A stretch of DNA of 64,000 nucleotides from Eremophila alpestris peregrina. Lineage: Eukaryota > Chordata > Aves > Passeriformes > Alaudidae. The DNA lies in NCBI GenBank assembly GCA_009792885.1, contig WMCF01000006.1, positions 5,446,444 through 5,510,443 of the forward strand. Direction: 5' to 3'. This document shows, in pieces, positions 1 through 15,289 of the stretch. The notes beneath the pieces were generated by a model. That model did not search any database. It was not told the origin of the DNA and saw nothing but the letters and a program-made list of their open reading frames with translations. Each line of letters begins with the position of its first letter. Position 1 is the first letter of the stretch. Position numbers and translations under genes: made by a program.

Positions 1-3000
1 TAATGCAGGGATTCTATTGTCGGTTGGATGCCTGAAGAGGTGGGTGGCTATGAAGGAGTCAGAATCAAGGAATTATTCTTTTGAATGTGCTATTTCTAGG
101 TTCTCTCTCAAGTTTATACAGTTCATCCTTTCCCTTTCTAAGTCTGCTTTAGGTCAAATCTATGCAGTGATTGGGAGTAGGGTAGTGCACAGCAGACCCT
201 CATGTCCTGACTGACCTCCCACTGGGACCTCAGCTCCCTGTCCTCTGTCCTTTTCTCCAGGAGCTCTGCTTAAGCTGGGGCTGTTTTTACGCCTTGCCTA
301 AGCTATACTGTATGTATTTCTAGTCCTGTCTCTTATCTTGGTGGCTTGTCTCTGGTCTTGCCTCCAGCCTGTCTCTTGCCTCTCTGGACCCCTTAGATAA
401 CGTTGGATTGGATTCATCGCCTTCCTTTGTCTTGGATTGCCAAAAAAACAGCTGTTATCAATATCCCAGTGTGCTCAGATATCTGGGTCTTGCAGCAAGC
501 CTCTGCTGTGATCATCTGCAGCTCCCAGCTCATCTTACCCTGTGCAACAGCATTGCTCTTGCTGCTCCCTGACACAAGAAACATTTGTTTTCCTCTTTGC
601 AGAAATTCTAAGCTGGAGCTTAGGCATTATCTTGCAAATGGCCACATCTGAAGTTCCATTTAATCAATATCTTGATTAAAAATTGCCAGAACTGAAGTGG
701 AAGCTGATCTCAAGATTCTTATCATCCAAGGGAGAAGGTGTTTATATGGGCAGAGTGAGATATATTTCATTCCAGAATTCTGATATTCTGATAGCTTTAA
801 ACATGAGTGTATCAGTGACATTTATAGCCAAATGGTGGGGGAAGAAGGACAGAGGGAAGTCAAATGCAACTTGTAGAGAGGATAAAACAGAATTTGCTTT
901 TGATAGACTCAGTTGATTGTGTGAAAGACCTTACAATGTAATTTGAAGAAGAAAATCCTTTACCCGTGAACTGTGTTTGAGAAATCAAAAAAAGGCAACA
1001 TGCACTTCCCAAGAACAAACAACCAGTAACCCAAACATTCTCTCTGATAAGAGTTCTGGGTTTTGCTAAAAAAAGAGACACAATAAATTTCCCTTATCTT
1101 GGCTTCAGTAAAGAATTTCAAAACAACAAACAAAATGCTGTGATATATTGAACAACATGTTTCTACCAGAGAGAAGGAATTATCAATGTTATTGACCAGG
1201 GCTTTGGAAACTTGTCTGATTCCGGTGTCTTTCCAGGAAAGAGTCATAACTCAGCCTTGGTACACATGTGGGATGCAAGACTTCAGACCATCCCAGAAAA
1301 TATCCTTGTTCTATATTTGGCTTATCATAGCAGAGTTTGAGTGGACAGGTCATAGTGTTGAAAAGGAAGAACTGGAAAAACAGAAATTGAACTGAAAGAG
1401 AATATTGGAATAAATTCAGGATAGATTTCAGGAAGTGTAAATACATTTAAGCTGGATAGCAAAAGAAAATACCTAAGTTCTGAAGAATGAAGCTTGTATG
1501 ATGATCACTCAGTAGTAACAAGATGAGCAGAACTGAAATTAGAATGAATTTTAAGAAATAACTTCATCAGTTTATGAAATAAACCTCCAAGAGGTTCCTC
1601 AAAGGTCTCATTGAAGAGGTTGTTTCCAGTCATGTTGTTTTTTTTCAGTGGACTGAGGATGGATTGATTTTGACAAGACTATTTGGCAGCTCTGACAATT
1701 GTCATTTCCCCTTTATACTTGTACATGGTCTATTCTTTATTACTGTGTTGCTCAATTTCTCACACATTTCAGACTGTTTTATCTTCACATAAATAATAAG
1801 AAATATTTATTTTCTGCTGAAGTAGCTGGTTCTATGTTGTTGGTTAATGGATGACTTATGGAGATAATTTTCCATTATTGGGCAGTGGCAAGACTGTGTC
1901 CACTGTACTATAAAGTCAGCTCAATGCAAAATGATGTTTTCTGCTCCAAATAGATGATCATGACTTTTTTTCACAGATACCGACCTTAAAAATTCTGTCT
2001 GCCAGCGTTCTAGAAAGTTACCATTTTCTTCCCATAGCTGAGAAATTGCATTCCCCTCTTAAGAACGACTTAGAGTTAATGATGTCTTTCAGGAAGAAGA
2101 GTTATATCCAAGTCAGTGTAAAAAGCTCCTTTGGTTTGTGTGTGGGAATATCAGAGATTTAAAACAAGAGCATTACTGGACAGAGGATCTGCCTGGTGGC
2201 AGAGGAGCAGTGGGAGGAAGGCAAATTAAGATCCTGCCCTGAGCACTGAAATACCTTGATATGGCACTGCAGCCACTAACTGCACTGAGACATGATACCT
2301 CCTCCCGTGAGATGAATAGAGGTGGAAATGATTCCATGCCCACTCTTAATACCTTAGCAAGATTAAGGGGAGAGGATAGCATCTCTATGAAGCAACTGAA
2401 CTGCTTATAATATAGAAATTGCTGTGATTCTGTGTCAAGGTGCCTGGTACTCTACTGCTCAGGAGTGTTAAGGAAGCAACAATCTCCCTCGCATTGTATA
2501 ATTATGCTTCTCAGTAAAATAACTATATTTAAAATTATCTCATTCATATTCATAATTTTTGTGTCTCTATATGGTAGCTCTGATTTTCCTCTATTACAGT
2601 TTGAATTAGAGCAGCCAAAATCTGCTAATTTTTCCACTTCTGAATATTTCTCATCCATCCCTTCATGACTTTGGCACAGATGCCACTTCTGAAGTAAAGG
2701 CAAAAAGAGAATAAAACATTTCCCTTCCTTGTAGGACTTCTCAGAACTGTTCTATTGCCCTACTGGGAAAAAACATTTTAACAAGGCTGCACATTTGGCA
2801 TAAGCTGTTCTCCATTTTCTTTGGAGGAAACCATCATGCTTTCTGCTTTGAAGTCTAGTAGGTGATTCATGTATTAAGAACTGCCAGGAAAAAAATCATG
2901 CAATGTTGTCTTGATCAAAAAAAATCCCACAACCCCAAATAAATGCTTCTATGAATAGAAGTAATTTTAATTTGTTCCTTTAATAGAAAAATGAATTGCA

Positions 3001-3650
3001 AAAACCTATGTAGTTTGGGGAAATAAGTTTCATTGCTGTGTTCTTTCAAAACATGGTAGAGAGGTTATCTCTGTGTCCATGTGCACTCACACCTCTCTGC
3101 AGTGAGGAGGAAGATGTAGACTTGTTGCAGTCTGAAGCCCTAGTGTTTCTCATTTTCTTCAAAAAGGAGAAAATCTATGTCCAAGCTTGATAGGGAAATA
3201 GATTTGTGTTCTGGAGTCAATGTGTGTAAGTGGATGACATAGTTCTGGATGTGCCTAACCACAACTAGGAAGTTTGCTTCAGCTAGTGCCACAGTTTGCT
3301 GGAAAGGTAGTCCTTGTTATTCTGAGAAGGTTTTTGTTGATAAGCATGTGAGAAACACAGCTTGTTTCCTGGAACTTAAGAAACAACTAAGAGAAAAACA
3401 GACTGAGATGTTCAGGCCTTGAATAATGTGACAAGATTGATTTCATGGAGAGAGATAATAAAGCTGAATAATGTGTGCAGCTTTGTGGGCTTGGGAAACC
3501 CATTTAAGCACGCTGGAGGACAGAAAACAGGAATATGAACAGCATGAGATGAACTTGCAGAGATAGTCTCACTAGAAAATAGCTTTTAGACTAGATAATT
3601 TTTATTTCAGTTTCATTTTTTATGTGAAAGCAGCTTTTTACTTAGTTTTT
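1..3650. other. Intergenic DNA, left edge
   Basis: No open frame here matches a known protein, and no exon pair or clear repeat is visible. Open frames of 60-95 codons are at the level expected by chance in both strands. Confidence 0.6.
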
Positions 3651-3720
3651 NNNNNNNNNNNNNNNNNNNNNNNNNNNNNNNNNNNNNNNNNNNNNNNNNN
3701 NNNNNNNNNNNNNNNNNNNN
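3651..3720. other. Assembly gap (70 N)
   Basis: Seventy undetermined bases. The left flank ends in agttttt and the right flank starts tttg, so the gap probably falls in a T homopolymer or similar low-complexity tract. The open frame drawn across it on the minus strand has no meaning. Confidence 0.99.
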
Positions 3721-6270
3721 TTTGTTCAGGATTTTCCCTACTGCAAAACAATATCTTGTAAAATTTCTCTTACTGCTCAAAGTGCACACCATGATATACT
3801 CCTTTAGGATGTCAATCATAATTCCTCCCTAATATTTCTTTGGGAGAACTAATCTTTTAGTTTCTTTTAATTTTTTTTCCATTTTAAACTTCCAAAATAT
3901 CCACTGTATTACTGTGGATGAAGAGGAATGGCATTATGCCTCTTACTGCTGAACTTCATTTCCCCAAAAGGTTGTTGGAACACATTAATGGCGAGCTCAC
4001 TTCTTACAGCCAGTCAACTCAGGCAAAATAGGATGAGGTCATCCCTATCCAGTGTCTGAACATTTTATGCTGTGCTACTGTTTTGAGTACATCTCCTTTT
4101 CCCTCAGGTTCATGTGCAGTTCTCTCCAGACAGGCAAATATTAAAAAAAAAATTAAAAAATCAACAAGTTGGTCTAGCAATTTAAAAACAGAAAACCTTG
4201 CCAGGAAAAAAAAAGAAGATACTGAAGTTATTCAGTCTCTGTTTATCTCAATTGGAATGACTGATGGCTGTTTTTCTTCTGCTCTTTGGCTGTTTCCTTT
4301 TCTCCGATTTGAGTTTAAAATCTCCATAACAATATTTAAACTTCAAGTAATTGTAATACCCAAACACCCTAAATCTTGAGGCACGAATAGTCAAGATACT
4401 TAGTCCTCAAAATTGCTCTGTGGACAAGTTTATTAGCTTGCTAAGACTGTCTCCAAGAAAGCAATGATACCAGTATATATTTATAAATGTTAATTGCTTG
4501 AAGCTACGCTCATGCCTGTAAGTGCAGTATCTATGTGATTTTTCTTAAACAAATCATCAAATGCCTGATTTTCCTTTGTGTTAGTCTTGGCCAGTGTTTC
4601 TGAGCTGGCTAATATGGCTCAAAAGAAAACAAAAATTAGCACACACATAGTTGTCAAATAACATGAAAGTTGGAGCACAGGTCAATTGTATCAATAGGTT
4701 TCTACCTCTGCATTTGAAGTGTACCTATGAATAATTTTTTTCTTGATAGAGTTATATGGAAAGTCAAGGAAAAAGGCCATATACATATGGTAAGAAACGT
4801 CTCTTGGAAAAACGATTCTGAGATAGGGGCTGGGACATGATCTGTAGCAAATCAAGTGCAAACTTACAGTGTGGTGCTGTAGCTGAAGATAAACAGAGTG
4901 CTTGGATCTACCATCGCAGGAACTTTAGCTAGAAAAAAGGTGATGTTACAGTCATGTGCAGAACAGAGATCACTACTGGAATATTTCTTCTAGATCTGCC
5001 TAATTTCTTCAAAAATAAATATCAAGCCATTCCCAAGCATCCTGAAAAGAAGTGAGAGATTTGAAGTTTGGTTTCAGATGGGGTAATTTGTTTGCAAATA
5101 TTACAGTGTTTTTTGAACTTTTGAACTATACTGACAGAGGACAATAAGTCTGTCAGTACATGATCTCTTTGACCTAAGAGAGCAAGGTATGTCTGCCAAT
5201 CTCTAGAACTGATGACAAATCAATTCAGATTGTGAATGAAGTGAAACATTTGAACAGTTAACAAACTACTAAGAACTATGGCAGTGGAAGAGTTTTGATT
5301 TATCATTCGAGTGTTTAAATGAGAGTGGGTATCTTTAAGAAACATCATCAAGCACTTTTCTACATTCTAGAAACAGCTGGATGAAGTCCTTTGACATGTG
5401 ATACTCAAAAGTTTGGCAGGATGACCTTAATTGTACATTGCTTCTAAAGGACTGACTGCTTTTATGAGAAGTAATTGCTGTTGAAATCCCCAACCTGTCA
5501 TTCTCAGGTTTGACAGGACTTCTAAACTGGATCTCTAAATTGTGATTAGGCATCTTTCTTTGGAAACTCTGATTTAATCACTCTTTCCTTCCAATCAAAG
5601 GCAAATTATTCCAATACTTCACAGCGAGTCATAAAATAATGGAGCTGGCTGTGGAAACAGAGTAGGAAAAGATCACTGAAACCCATCTTTTTGAAAAATG
5701 TGAGGATATAAATAATGACAGAAAAGGTGTTTCCTGAGAAGCCTGTTGTTGGAAAAAAAAATGCCTAATGATTTGTAGGAATCTCTCTTGACACTGAGGG
5801 TGCTGATCCGTAGCCACTATTCTTACCTGCCAAGTTTTTCTGAATGTAAAGTGCTATACAACAGCTTAGGGGTAGCATCAGGGACACAGTAAATGATGGT
5901 TCTTTTATGGGGAGGGAAGAAGGGAACAACTTGCTCTCTTCTTCCTGCTGGGTCTCCCTTCACACATTCTGTTTTTAAAAAAGCTGTCACTTTTCTTCTG
6001 CCACATCATGGCATGTTCCTGCCACTTGTGCCATGACCATTTCCTCTGTCACTGCAATTAAGATTTGGCATGCAGTGGGGATTACATGAAGCAGAGGGAC
6101 ACACCTACAGCAATATTTTACTGCAATTGGTTGCCCCTCAAAAAGCAAAATATCTTTTACAGGTAAATTCACCTAAGTTCGCTTTAAACAGAGATCAAAA
6201 TTCAAATAGTAAGTTTGATTTGTAGAAAAGCAATAAATTCAGTTCTTGGCTATGAAATTTGAAACACCTT

Positions 6271-6328
6271 TAAAAAACACAACCAAACAAACAAACAAAC
6301 GAAAACCACAAAAAAACCAAACAAGAAA
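6271..6328. repeat. A/C-rich low-complexity tract
   Basis: Interrupted (caaa)n run with aaccaaacaaacaaacaaac in its centre. One of several A/C-rich tracts of the same style in the window. Confidence 0.8.
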
Positions 6329-9300
6329 TAAGAAGGCATAAGTCATAGAAACATTTTGCTGATGTCTTGTCCCCGATGACACTTGGTGCAGACTCTGACT
6401 TGCAGGTTTCCATCTCCAGCAGCTTCTAAAAGGTTGTTTTAGAAGGCTGTTCTCACTCCTTTTTCCACCTGTGCATTTGGATTAGAAGATGACACTGAAT
6501 GCAAATGAGATTGAGAGCAGTTCCAAGGAACTCTCAGTTATTCCTTCATAACAATGGATAATTTTTATACAATGACTTCTATTAACTTTATTCTTTCTGA
6601 GGAAAAACCCACTCTTTTTTTTCTGGATCTGAACTGCATTTTGAAATTCAATGAGACATCGTTGTGTTGCTTTCTCCCCTAGGATGACCTCCCTGTTATG
6701 AAGTTAATTGCATTAGAGTCTCATCTGAATTTTTCCCAGTGTGATTTGCCCTGTGAAACTTTGTAGGGCTTCATAGCAAATGACTGTAGCATAAATATTA
6801 TTTGTGGACTTTCATAGTCTCACAATTCTTGACAAATTTCTGGCTTTGCAAGAAGAGCCCTCATGCCAAGGGACCAATAGAGAAATCCAAGGCAGTCCTT
6901 AAGCCAGCTTTGCTGAAGCATTTTAAAGTTTTCTCCTCCTGCCTGAAACTTTTGGTTAGTTTTAGGGGTCAGGCCTGATGAATGACTCAAAAAACTTCTG
7001 ATCCTTGTTTTTATGCTTTTGTTGGATTGTTTGTTATGTTTGAATGTTTTGAAGAATTAAACTCAACAAAATTCTGTTTAATAAGGATAAGGACTGGGAG
7101 TTCTTCCTCTCCTTATTCCCATTTCTCATTATCTGAAAAGTTGTTTTCCATTTTCCTTTGTTTCTTAGCAGCTTCACATTCTTTTAATGACTTTTCTGAT
7201 TTGTGTTCAGATGTGCCTAAAGCGAGCTCTGTTGAGGCAAGTAAAGTTTATCCATTTTCCTCTCTTTGCCAGTCTGTGTTTAGTTATTTTTTCTTCTATG
7301 CAACTGTGATTGGAGGCTGTCATACTGCAGCTTCTTCCCAGCTGACAGTAACATTTCTCTCCTCATTATCTTCTCACAAATTCATTCCTCAGCTTCTTAC
7401 AGGAGATCCCCAAGTACCACCCTTATTCAATAATGTCTCTTTTCACAGATTATTTCTACTTTCAAATGCTTTAGAACATGGATCATTATTTCTAGGGTCC
7501 CCTTTTCTTCTTTGTGTTTTTCTTCTCCTGTTAGGCCACACTGTACCATCACTTAATAAGTAGGATCCTTGATGGGATTTGGCTAAGTGGCTTATTATCA
7601 TCTGAAATGTTGGGAACTTGGGTCACTGCATCTTTTAACAATTCCAAATCAACTTTGTTTTGTCACCTGCAAATTCAATATTACTTAAATATTGATGCAC
7701 ATCTTCTTAGTCTAGTCAACATTAAAAAATGAACAAAAAGACCCCAACAAAACACAAAACTCTAAGCTATTCTTTTTTTATTCCTGTTGTTCATTTTGTT
7801 TCATAACTTTGATCTACAGTGTGGCAATTTTTCTCTGCCTCTTCAGTGCAGCCTTTACACACATTACAGTATTTTTTTCTTGGGTTTATCCACCAATCTG
7901 TTTATTTTTCTGGTTTAGTCTGACTAAAATTGACAATTGTCAGATGATTATAAAAATATGCTTCACTTAGTTCTAAAATTCTCAGTTTCTTTGGTGTAAA
8001 ATTTTGTTCCTTACATATATTTGAATTACACGGTCTAGAAGCAATGTCAGGGCTCTTTTGTGCTACACAGCATCCATCCTATTCCAAAAGGTTATTGTAT
8101 ACATGGGAGAGGAACAGAGAAGGCAACCAGTCTGAGAAAGAGCTAATAGCAGAACTGGGGGGGTAACTCCCAGGAAGAAACATACATTTTAAGTGCTTTG
8201 GTAAAAATTAGCACATAACAACTGTACCTCTAAAACAATCAATAGGAGATGCCTACATGGTTCTTACAGTGATGGACAATCAGTGGGAAGAAAAACTCCT
8301 TAAGTATTAAAAATCCCTGACCGACTCCCAGGGACTCCCTGAACCACAAATAGTGAGGTGCTGGAAGATTGTTATGCAGAGGCATCCCTAAGACCCTTGC
8401 TGTTTTCTTATGGTTTTTTGCTGGCTGCCCTAAGATCCAGGACAATGTATGAGGCCATTTGTCTGACACTGGAATGGATATTGCATACTAAAGCATCTTT
8501 TCAGACTTTTATAATATGAACTTGGACACTTGGAATTCAATAAATAATAATAAAAACTGCATGTTGTCTCCCAGCATTTTGGGTCACTTAACATTGCACG
8601 GAGACTGGAGCCTCTGGGACAGTCAACTTTGAAAGCTGCAAAGGCTGTGCAAGTGCTAGGGAGTCATATCTGCTATGTTTAGTCTAGAGAAGTACACGTA
8701 CTTCTGGGCTGCAGAGAGCACATATTCCCTAAAGCAATTCCCCTGTGAGCTGAATCTTCCTGTATGTTGCACAGGCTAGAGAAATTTGAAAAAGTGGAGG
8801 CAAGGAAAATGTACTGGGAGTCCAAATTTTTTCCTTCCCCAAACAGTTGTTTAACTAACCAATACTTGACATGTGCCTGGCAAGATGGCCAAAGCCGCAA
8901 ATTCTTTCTCAATCTGTGTGGGAAAAATTATCTTCTATCATCCCACATTGTTTATTCAGCACTGACAAGGCAAAAAGATGAGGAAGGCTATTGATCTTGT
9001 CAAGCTTGTAATGTAACAAGTGGAAAGCCTACACAATTGGAGAGCAGAAAAAGGAAAAATTGAAGCATTTAGAACTAAAGGACTTCACCTATTCAGAATC
9101 AGTAAGCATTTTAGGGACAAATTGCTCTGCTTTAGTTTCTTATCTGTAAAATAAGGATATCTCACTAGGTTGCATGCAAATTTGTGAAAGTTAGAGGTGT
9201 TTATTTTCTGCAGTAATGCACGCAATAAAAAAGCTCCTAGGGAAATGGAATATACTCTGTGCAATGCAATATGCTAAAGTGTGAGACCACACACTGGGTA

Positions 9301-12300
9301 AAAAGGAAAAGAAACAAAGAAACAAAGAAATAATAGATAAATTGAAAAATAGAAACAAAGACAATTCTGAACAGTAAGATGGTTCATTTGCTAAGCACTC
9401 TTCATCAAAGGATCTTATAAAAAAAAAATCAAGCCACAAGATTTGTCAAGAGTACATAGACAGTCTTCTGTGGACAAAAGAAAAAGTCTGAGTAGCACTT
9501 TTTGTCCCTCAACAGGTCTGGGTTAATACAAAGGGATGGCATGACATGTTTCTTATTTTATTTTTCCTCTGAGAGGTGAGGATTTTTCTCATTATTATCC
9601 CCCTTTTAAACTTTCCTAACTAGTCAGTCTGCTGTGTCTATTACCATATTTTTCTGAATATCTATCTTCTCATAGCCTTGTGAAGTTTCTGAAGCTTTTC
9701 TGGACCTTGTAACACAAGCATCTGTTCCTTGGAGCTGTGCCCAGATCACTCACTTTGTACCATGGCTGTTTGCTCAGTTGTTGTGATTATGGTTCTGGAT
9801 GCCAAAGTTATGCTCAAGATCTTAATAACTATAGTTCTGACTCCTTCCCTGCACAGTGAGATGATATCTCAATTTTATCCAGACTCAGGCACTACTACTT
9901 CATGCTCTTTGAGATGCATCATTTTAACTCTGCCAGTTCTCAAGCATCTTAAAGGTTGTGTTTCTACTGAGGCCCAAGGCATCTCTTCCCAGAAGGTAAC
10001 AGGCTGCCCATTACTTGCTTTCATGCAAGTCATGTTCTCATCTGAAAATTTTAATGACAGCTGAGCTACATCAAACAGGTCTTCTCAAAACTCTTATCAA
10101 ACTGGGAACTTTGCTAAATACTATTGCATTATTTTTCTTCCAGCTACAGAATAAGATGATAACTGGTTTGATTCAGTACTCTGATAGTGAGAGCATATAG
10201 GCAAGATGCTGGAAGAGTAATGATGAGGTATTTCTCAAGCTCAGGGATTAAAATTCACCCTATGTGCTTTGTGGGAGGGTGTCATTACCACCAGGCTTCC
10301 CTCTGGTGATGGTATGACACTGCTCTTTTACACAGCCATTGTAGGATTCTGTAGGGCAGAAGACAGCAGTCTGAGCAGAGGAGGAAAACCTAGGAACCTC
10401 ATTTCAAGTCTCTAATCCAATGTCTTTCATATCAAAAGCATCTGACTCTGAAAACTGAGTTAAAGATTTTGAAACAACCACAACAAACAAACAAGCAAAA
10501 AAAATAATGTCTTACAGTTAAAATAGTTTTGAACTTTATTTCACGGCTGCATTTGTGAGAAAAGGTACTGGAGTATTAATCTTCCAGAAAGAAACAAACA
10601 ATTGAAAAAAAACCCCTTGCTTGTTTATCAACTTTTCTATGGATTTGATTACATTAGAATTACTAAACCCAGCAATACTTCTCTGCACTACATGAATATT
10701 GAAAGATTAGAGCTCTATTAATGATCTTCTACAAATGGGATGTGAAGATACTGAAGGTTGTCCCTGCCACCAGTACTGAAGTTTTTGACACTGATTTGTG
10801 AATTGCCCCTCTTCATATGGAAAATTCCTTAGTATTTTTATCAATCTCCATGGTGAATTGCTCCTTTTCACTGACATATCAAACATAAAATATTTAGATT
10901 ATGAAGTACCTTGGTGGTTATTACCTCTCATTTGCTATCACAATATCAATCACCAACATCTGTCAGCCAGCACTGCTGACTTCCTTGGTCCACTTACTAA
11001 ATCCATCAGTTAACACAAACTGGACTTTTTCCCATTTTGTCACTCTGGCTAAGAGGAGCTTGTTGTAAAAATACTGAAACCACCTAAATTGCCTGCTTCA
11101 AATCCTTCAGTATCATGCTCACAAAAAACCTTAGCCATGCTGGTGGGCTTGCACAACTTATTCTAGTTAATATCATCTTTGATATCCATTGCTTTCACTG
11201 TAATTAATCTACTCATGCCTCCTATCTTTGGAAAATATGGAAAGTCACAGCGAAGAATGGTGTTACCCAGTGGGGGTGATGTTCTTGACATGAGTAATTA
11301 CTTTGATATAGAAAATGTACTTCTGCCGTTCAATGAAAATGTTTCTTTTAAGTGTGTTTTCAAAACTTAAGCACCAAAAATCTTGGTGTAAACCTGTGAT
11401 GCATTTTAGACAGAATATTGCCATATTGTTGCTGAATTAGGTTGGCTGTGTTTTTTTCTGGAATGAAACCAAAAGCAAACTTTCCAGCCCCTAGGGTAGG
11501 CTACCCCAAGGAACCGACATTTCTAGGAACTCTGTTGTACTGTTCATTATTACTTCATTTTAGTTCATTGAAATAACAAAGTAGACAATGTTTAATAGAA
11601 TAACCAACTCTAAAAGTTATATTACAAAATAATTTTGGGGTTTTTTTCACTTTTTTTTCATATAGCATGATAAATGTCCTTGTTATACATCAGCTTATGA
11701 ATCTCTTTTGTTTCTTTAATTTATATAGTTTGATAATCAAAGCATGAGAAAAGTCCAGCTAAATTAGAATTGCACTAATCACACTTCAGTTCCTGTCTGA
11801 CACTCTTTTGAAATAACATTGTCTAGACCAGCTTAAAATAATGAAAGTGACAGAAGGGTACCAGCTGCAATTAGAAACATAACACCAGTACTTTGTAAAT
11901 TATTCTTGCTTTCAGATAGTAATATGCTCTATAAGTTGTGTAAACTAATGTGGAATGAGGCTGAAAATCTCCAAGTTTTCTGCTTATTATTGTTTTGGTT
12001 TTATTTAGTTTCTGCAGCCCAAGTAAGTCAATCTTGCTGTCCTTCTTCCTGCTGCAGAAAGTGTATGAGAGCAACCCCTGTTCCATAAAATACATGGTTA
12101 TTTACTTTCTTTGAACAACAGAGATTTTAAATACCAATTCTTGACTTCTACAGAAGCTAAGACAATGACAAAGAATAAGGGTCAATGAGAAACCTAAGGT
12201 CAAATGTCATCTTGGCATTCAGTAGAAAAATGTGAATTCTATAATTAGAAAGTACATGGAACAACAGGTAAACAATCAAAACATATTCTTCAGCAAGAAC

Positions 12301-14121
12301 ATCAGTTTCTCTGTGGTAGGTTCAGATTCTTTGTTGAATTAGAACAATTTTATGCCAAAAACCAGGGAGTTCTTAATTTTAAAAGATGAAGTGTATAAAT
12401 AAACCGTATAAATTGCTACAGAAATCATAGCAAAGGAAATGGATGTAAAAAGTGTTCCTATTGGCATTTGCATTTGAAAATAATTATACTTAGAAATATT
12501 GTGGGATATAAAACAATAAAATGTATATAAACTGCTATAAATGTTATAAAACTATAAAATGTTATCAGGATCTTTAAGATGCATTTTTCTATTAAGCATC
12601 ACAATGGTTGTGCCTACAACAAAAAGATGCTACATTGAGTAAATATACATTTCTTTATAGATACATAAGCACAGGTACTGCGGATTTTTTGCTAAAAGAG
12701 ATTAGGTTTAGAGTTGTGTCTATAGACAAACAGCACTCATATGATGCATAGATTTGCCTGGAAGATGTGATTAACTGTTGCTGCACTGGTCAGGGAATGT
12801 TGCCTATTTTTGTGTCCTGGGGAATGTGGTGACCATCCAGGTGCTCAGCACTCCCATCCAGGTGTGACTGTTGCCCTTGCAGTACATCTTACCTGACACT
12901 CCTTTGATGGGTGCATAGAAAATGATGATTGCAAAGTGCTACAGGAATTACTTTCTGCTGAGTATTTCTATTAGTGGAACAGATGATACTGTTCAAACTC
13001 CTATGAACATTCATATATTTGTGTTTTCACTAATCCTACTAAACCTCTTAGAAACAGTTCAATAGGTTTTAAAGTACCCCAGCCCTGAGCATCATTCCCC
13101 TTCTTCCTTTCTTCCTTCCCTGCCCAATCTTGCTGAGACGCCAAAGTGTTCCTTGAGAACTTCATCTCAAAGCAAGGGCTGCAGAACCTGCTTCTCACAC
13201 ACTCTCTTATGCAAGACTATCAAGATGTGCAAACCTCTGCCTTCTCCACTCACCTGAGACTGCTAATCTCAGATGCTAAAAAGCACTATCCTAAGGACTG
13301 TTATCCCTCATAGAGAGGAGAAGGCACTTGTGGTTTGCTTTTAGTGTCATCTCTTTCCAGCATCAGGGTAAGGAACAGTATGCAGATGCCAGAGAGGGTG
13401 GGGAGGAGACACAGATGTAGCAAGAGCACTTGGTACAGTAGAAGAACAAGCTGGAAGTTGTGGATTCTTCAGTACACTTGAAACAGAGCATCTGCCAGGG
13501 TAGCAGGATGCTCTGCCTAGGTAAAACAGCTTGAGCAATACCCTATTTTAAAAAGTTATCACTGGTGGAAGGACAATGGGAGTCACTGCTTTTGGTGCTG
13601 GAGAATGCTGAGACTCATCAAAGCCAAAGTTAAACACTGAGGAAGTGCAATGTATCCTGACATAAACTAGCACTGGTGATGATGTGACAGACAAAGTTCC
13701 TGATAAAGGAATCAACAAGTGATAGTACTGATAACTTATCTAAGGCTGCTGAGCTGACACTGGTGGTGACAGTGAGGTGACACTGCTGGCCTGTAGACAC
13801 AGGACTGACAACCCAGTCCCACTTTTCAATGGCAGGATCTTCTAACATACCTCTTCCTAGAGTCTGTGTGGAATTTTCTCTGTTGAATGGGGACATTCCT
13901 AAAGGTTTCCCCTTGAGCCTAAACAAAATTTGCCCACAATTGGGTAAGGGTGAGTAAAATCAACCTCTGCTTAATAATTATCATGCTACCTTTAACATCA
14001 TTGCTTCAACATTGCTTCCATTAAGAGGGCACTACACGAGTAGTTGTAGCTATCTGTGGAGTAAATAATTTTTCATTAAGGTTTTTAGTGTAGTAATCAC
14101 CACCATCAATTTAGACAGATC

Positions 14122-14145
14122 ATTTATTTATTCATATAAATAAAT
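14122..14145. repeat. Short perfect AT hairpin
   Basis: Ten-base arms atttatttat and ataaataaat around the loop tcat. In AT-rich intergenic DNA such a structure can arise by chance; no role is assigned. Confidence 0.6.
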
Positions 14146-15194
14146 TTGGTTTGCTATCCTCAGTCCAGTGGGACAAAATTTTATAAAGGATCAATTACAC
14201 ATATTATAATCTTTTTTCAAAGACATAAGCCTTTGTTCAAGTCTGGGGCTAAGGTTGGATCCAGCTGCACCGAGGCTTCTTTCTGAGGAGTTTAGAAAGC
14301 AAGGGAGTCCTTTCTGCACCTCGTGACACAAGAGGAGGATCTCCCTGATAAACTTGACCTGAAGCTTCCATTCTGCCCATGGCAACTTCCACTACTACAG
14401 TATTCCTTTACTGTCCATAGCTGAATTTCTTCAGAAGTTGGTAAATGAAAGGAAAGAAAAGATCTTTTTCACAGAAGACATTGATATTTTGAATCACAGT
14501 GAAAACTATCTACTTGTTTGAGAAAAATGTAAAAGTGCTTTTAATTTTTTAGCTGCATTTTTTAATGCCTTGCAAATGTTTATCACATCTTCTTGAAACA
14601 TATCACAGCATGTCAGAAAATACACTGTGAAATTCTGTATCTCAAATTAAAACATTCTTTGAATACTTATAAGAATACATGATTTTCTGAATCTACCCAC
14701 TTCTGCTGTAATTGTGTGACACAAAGGAAGAAGGTTAAGCATCTGGTGAAGTAATTTTAAGGAGCATCTGTTTTTGACCAGTTGTTTTAACTTGTTAATG
14801 TTCTACTCATCAGCAATATGAGGAACTGGGACTGCAAGTGCAAATTCATACTTTTTATTTATGATTTTCCATTGTAGCAGAGTAAAAACATTACTTGTGC
14901 TCTTCTTCCTTTTTGCTGCCTGAATTTTGCATCATTTAGTGCACTGGATGAGAGTTTCAGTGGCATGTCCACACTCCAGCCTACCCTGGAAACTGGTGGT
15001 TGGGAAAAAAATACAGGACTAGATCTCCTCAGATTGAGGACAAAGCACATACATTCAATATTAGATGCCACTCAATTATAACTTCAGATCTAATGGCCAT
15101 CCTCAGTGATCTGGGATTCATTCCATGGTTTTCTTATTTTCCACTATGACCATAGACTATGTTTTGGTTTCTTGGAGTGAAATGATCAAGTTTC

Positions 15195-15289
15195 AAAAAA
15201 CCCTAAAAACAACAATAACCCCACAAAAAAACCCACCAAAAACCAACCAACAAACAATACCTCCCCACAAAAACCTCACAAAAACCCTC
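15195..15289. repeat. A/C-rich low-complexity tract
   Basis: About 95 bases almost free of G and poor in T, built from aaaaccc, accaaaaacc and aaccaaccaac units. It accounts for the odd Thr/Pro/Lys-rich open frame over it. Confidence 0.8.

Noticed and set aside
6982..7563. 193-codon open frame on the + strand
   Set aside because: Rich in Ser, Phe, Leu and Cys from pyrimidine-rich DNA, with no recognisable domain and no adjoining exon signals. Such DNA lengthens frames by chance because stop codons need purines.
12781..13062. Possible GPCR relic: GNVVTIQVLS and, 150 bases on, TPMNIHIFVFSLILLNLLE
   Set aside because: The two segments faintly resemble TM1 and TM2 of a rhodopsin-family receptor but are separated by two in-frame stops and wrong spacing, with no TM3 DRY-type motif following. 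Too weak to call a pseudogene.
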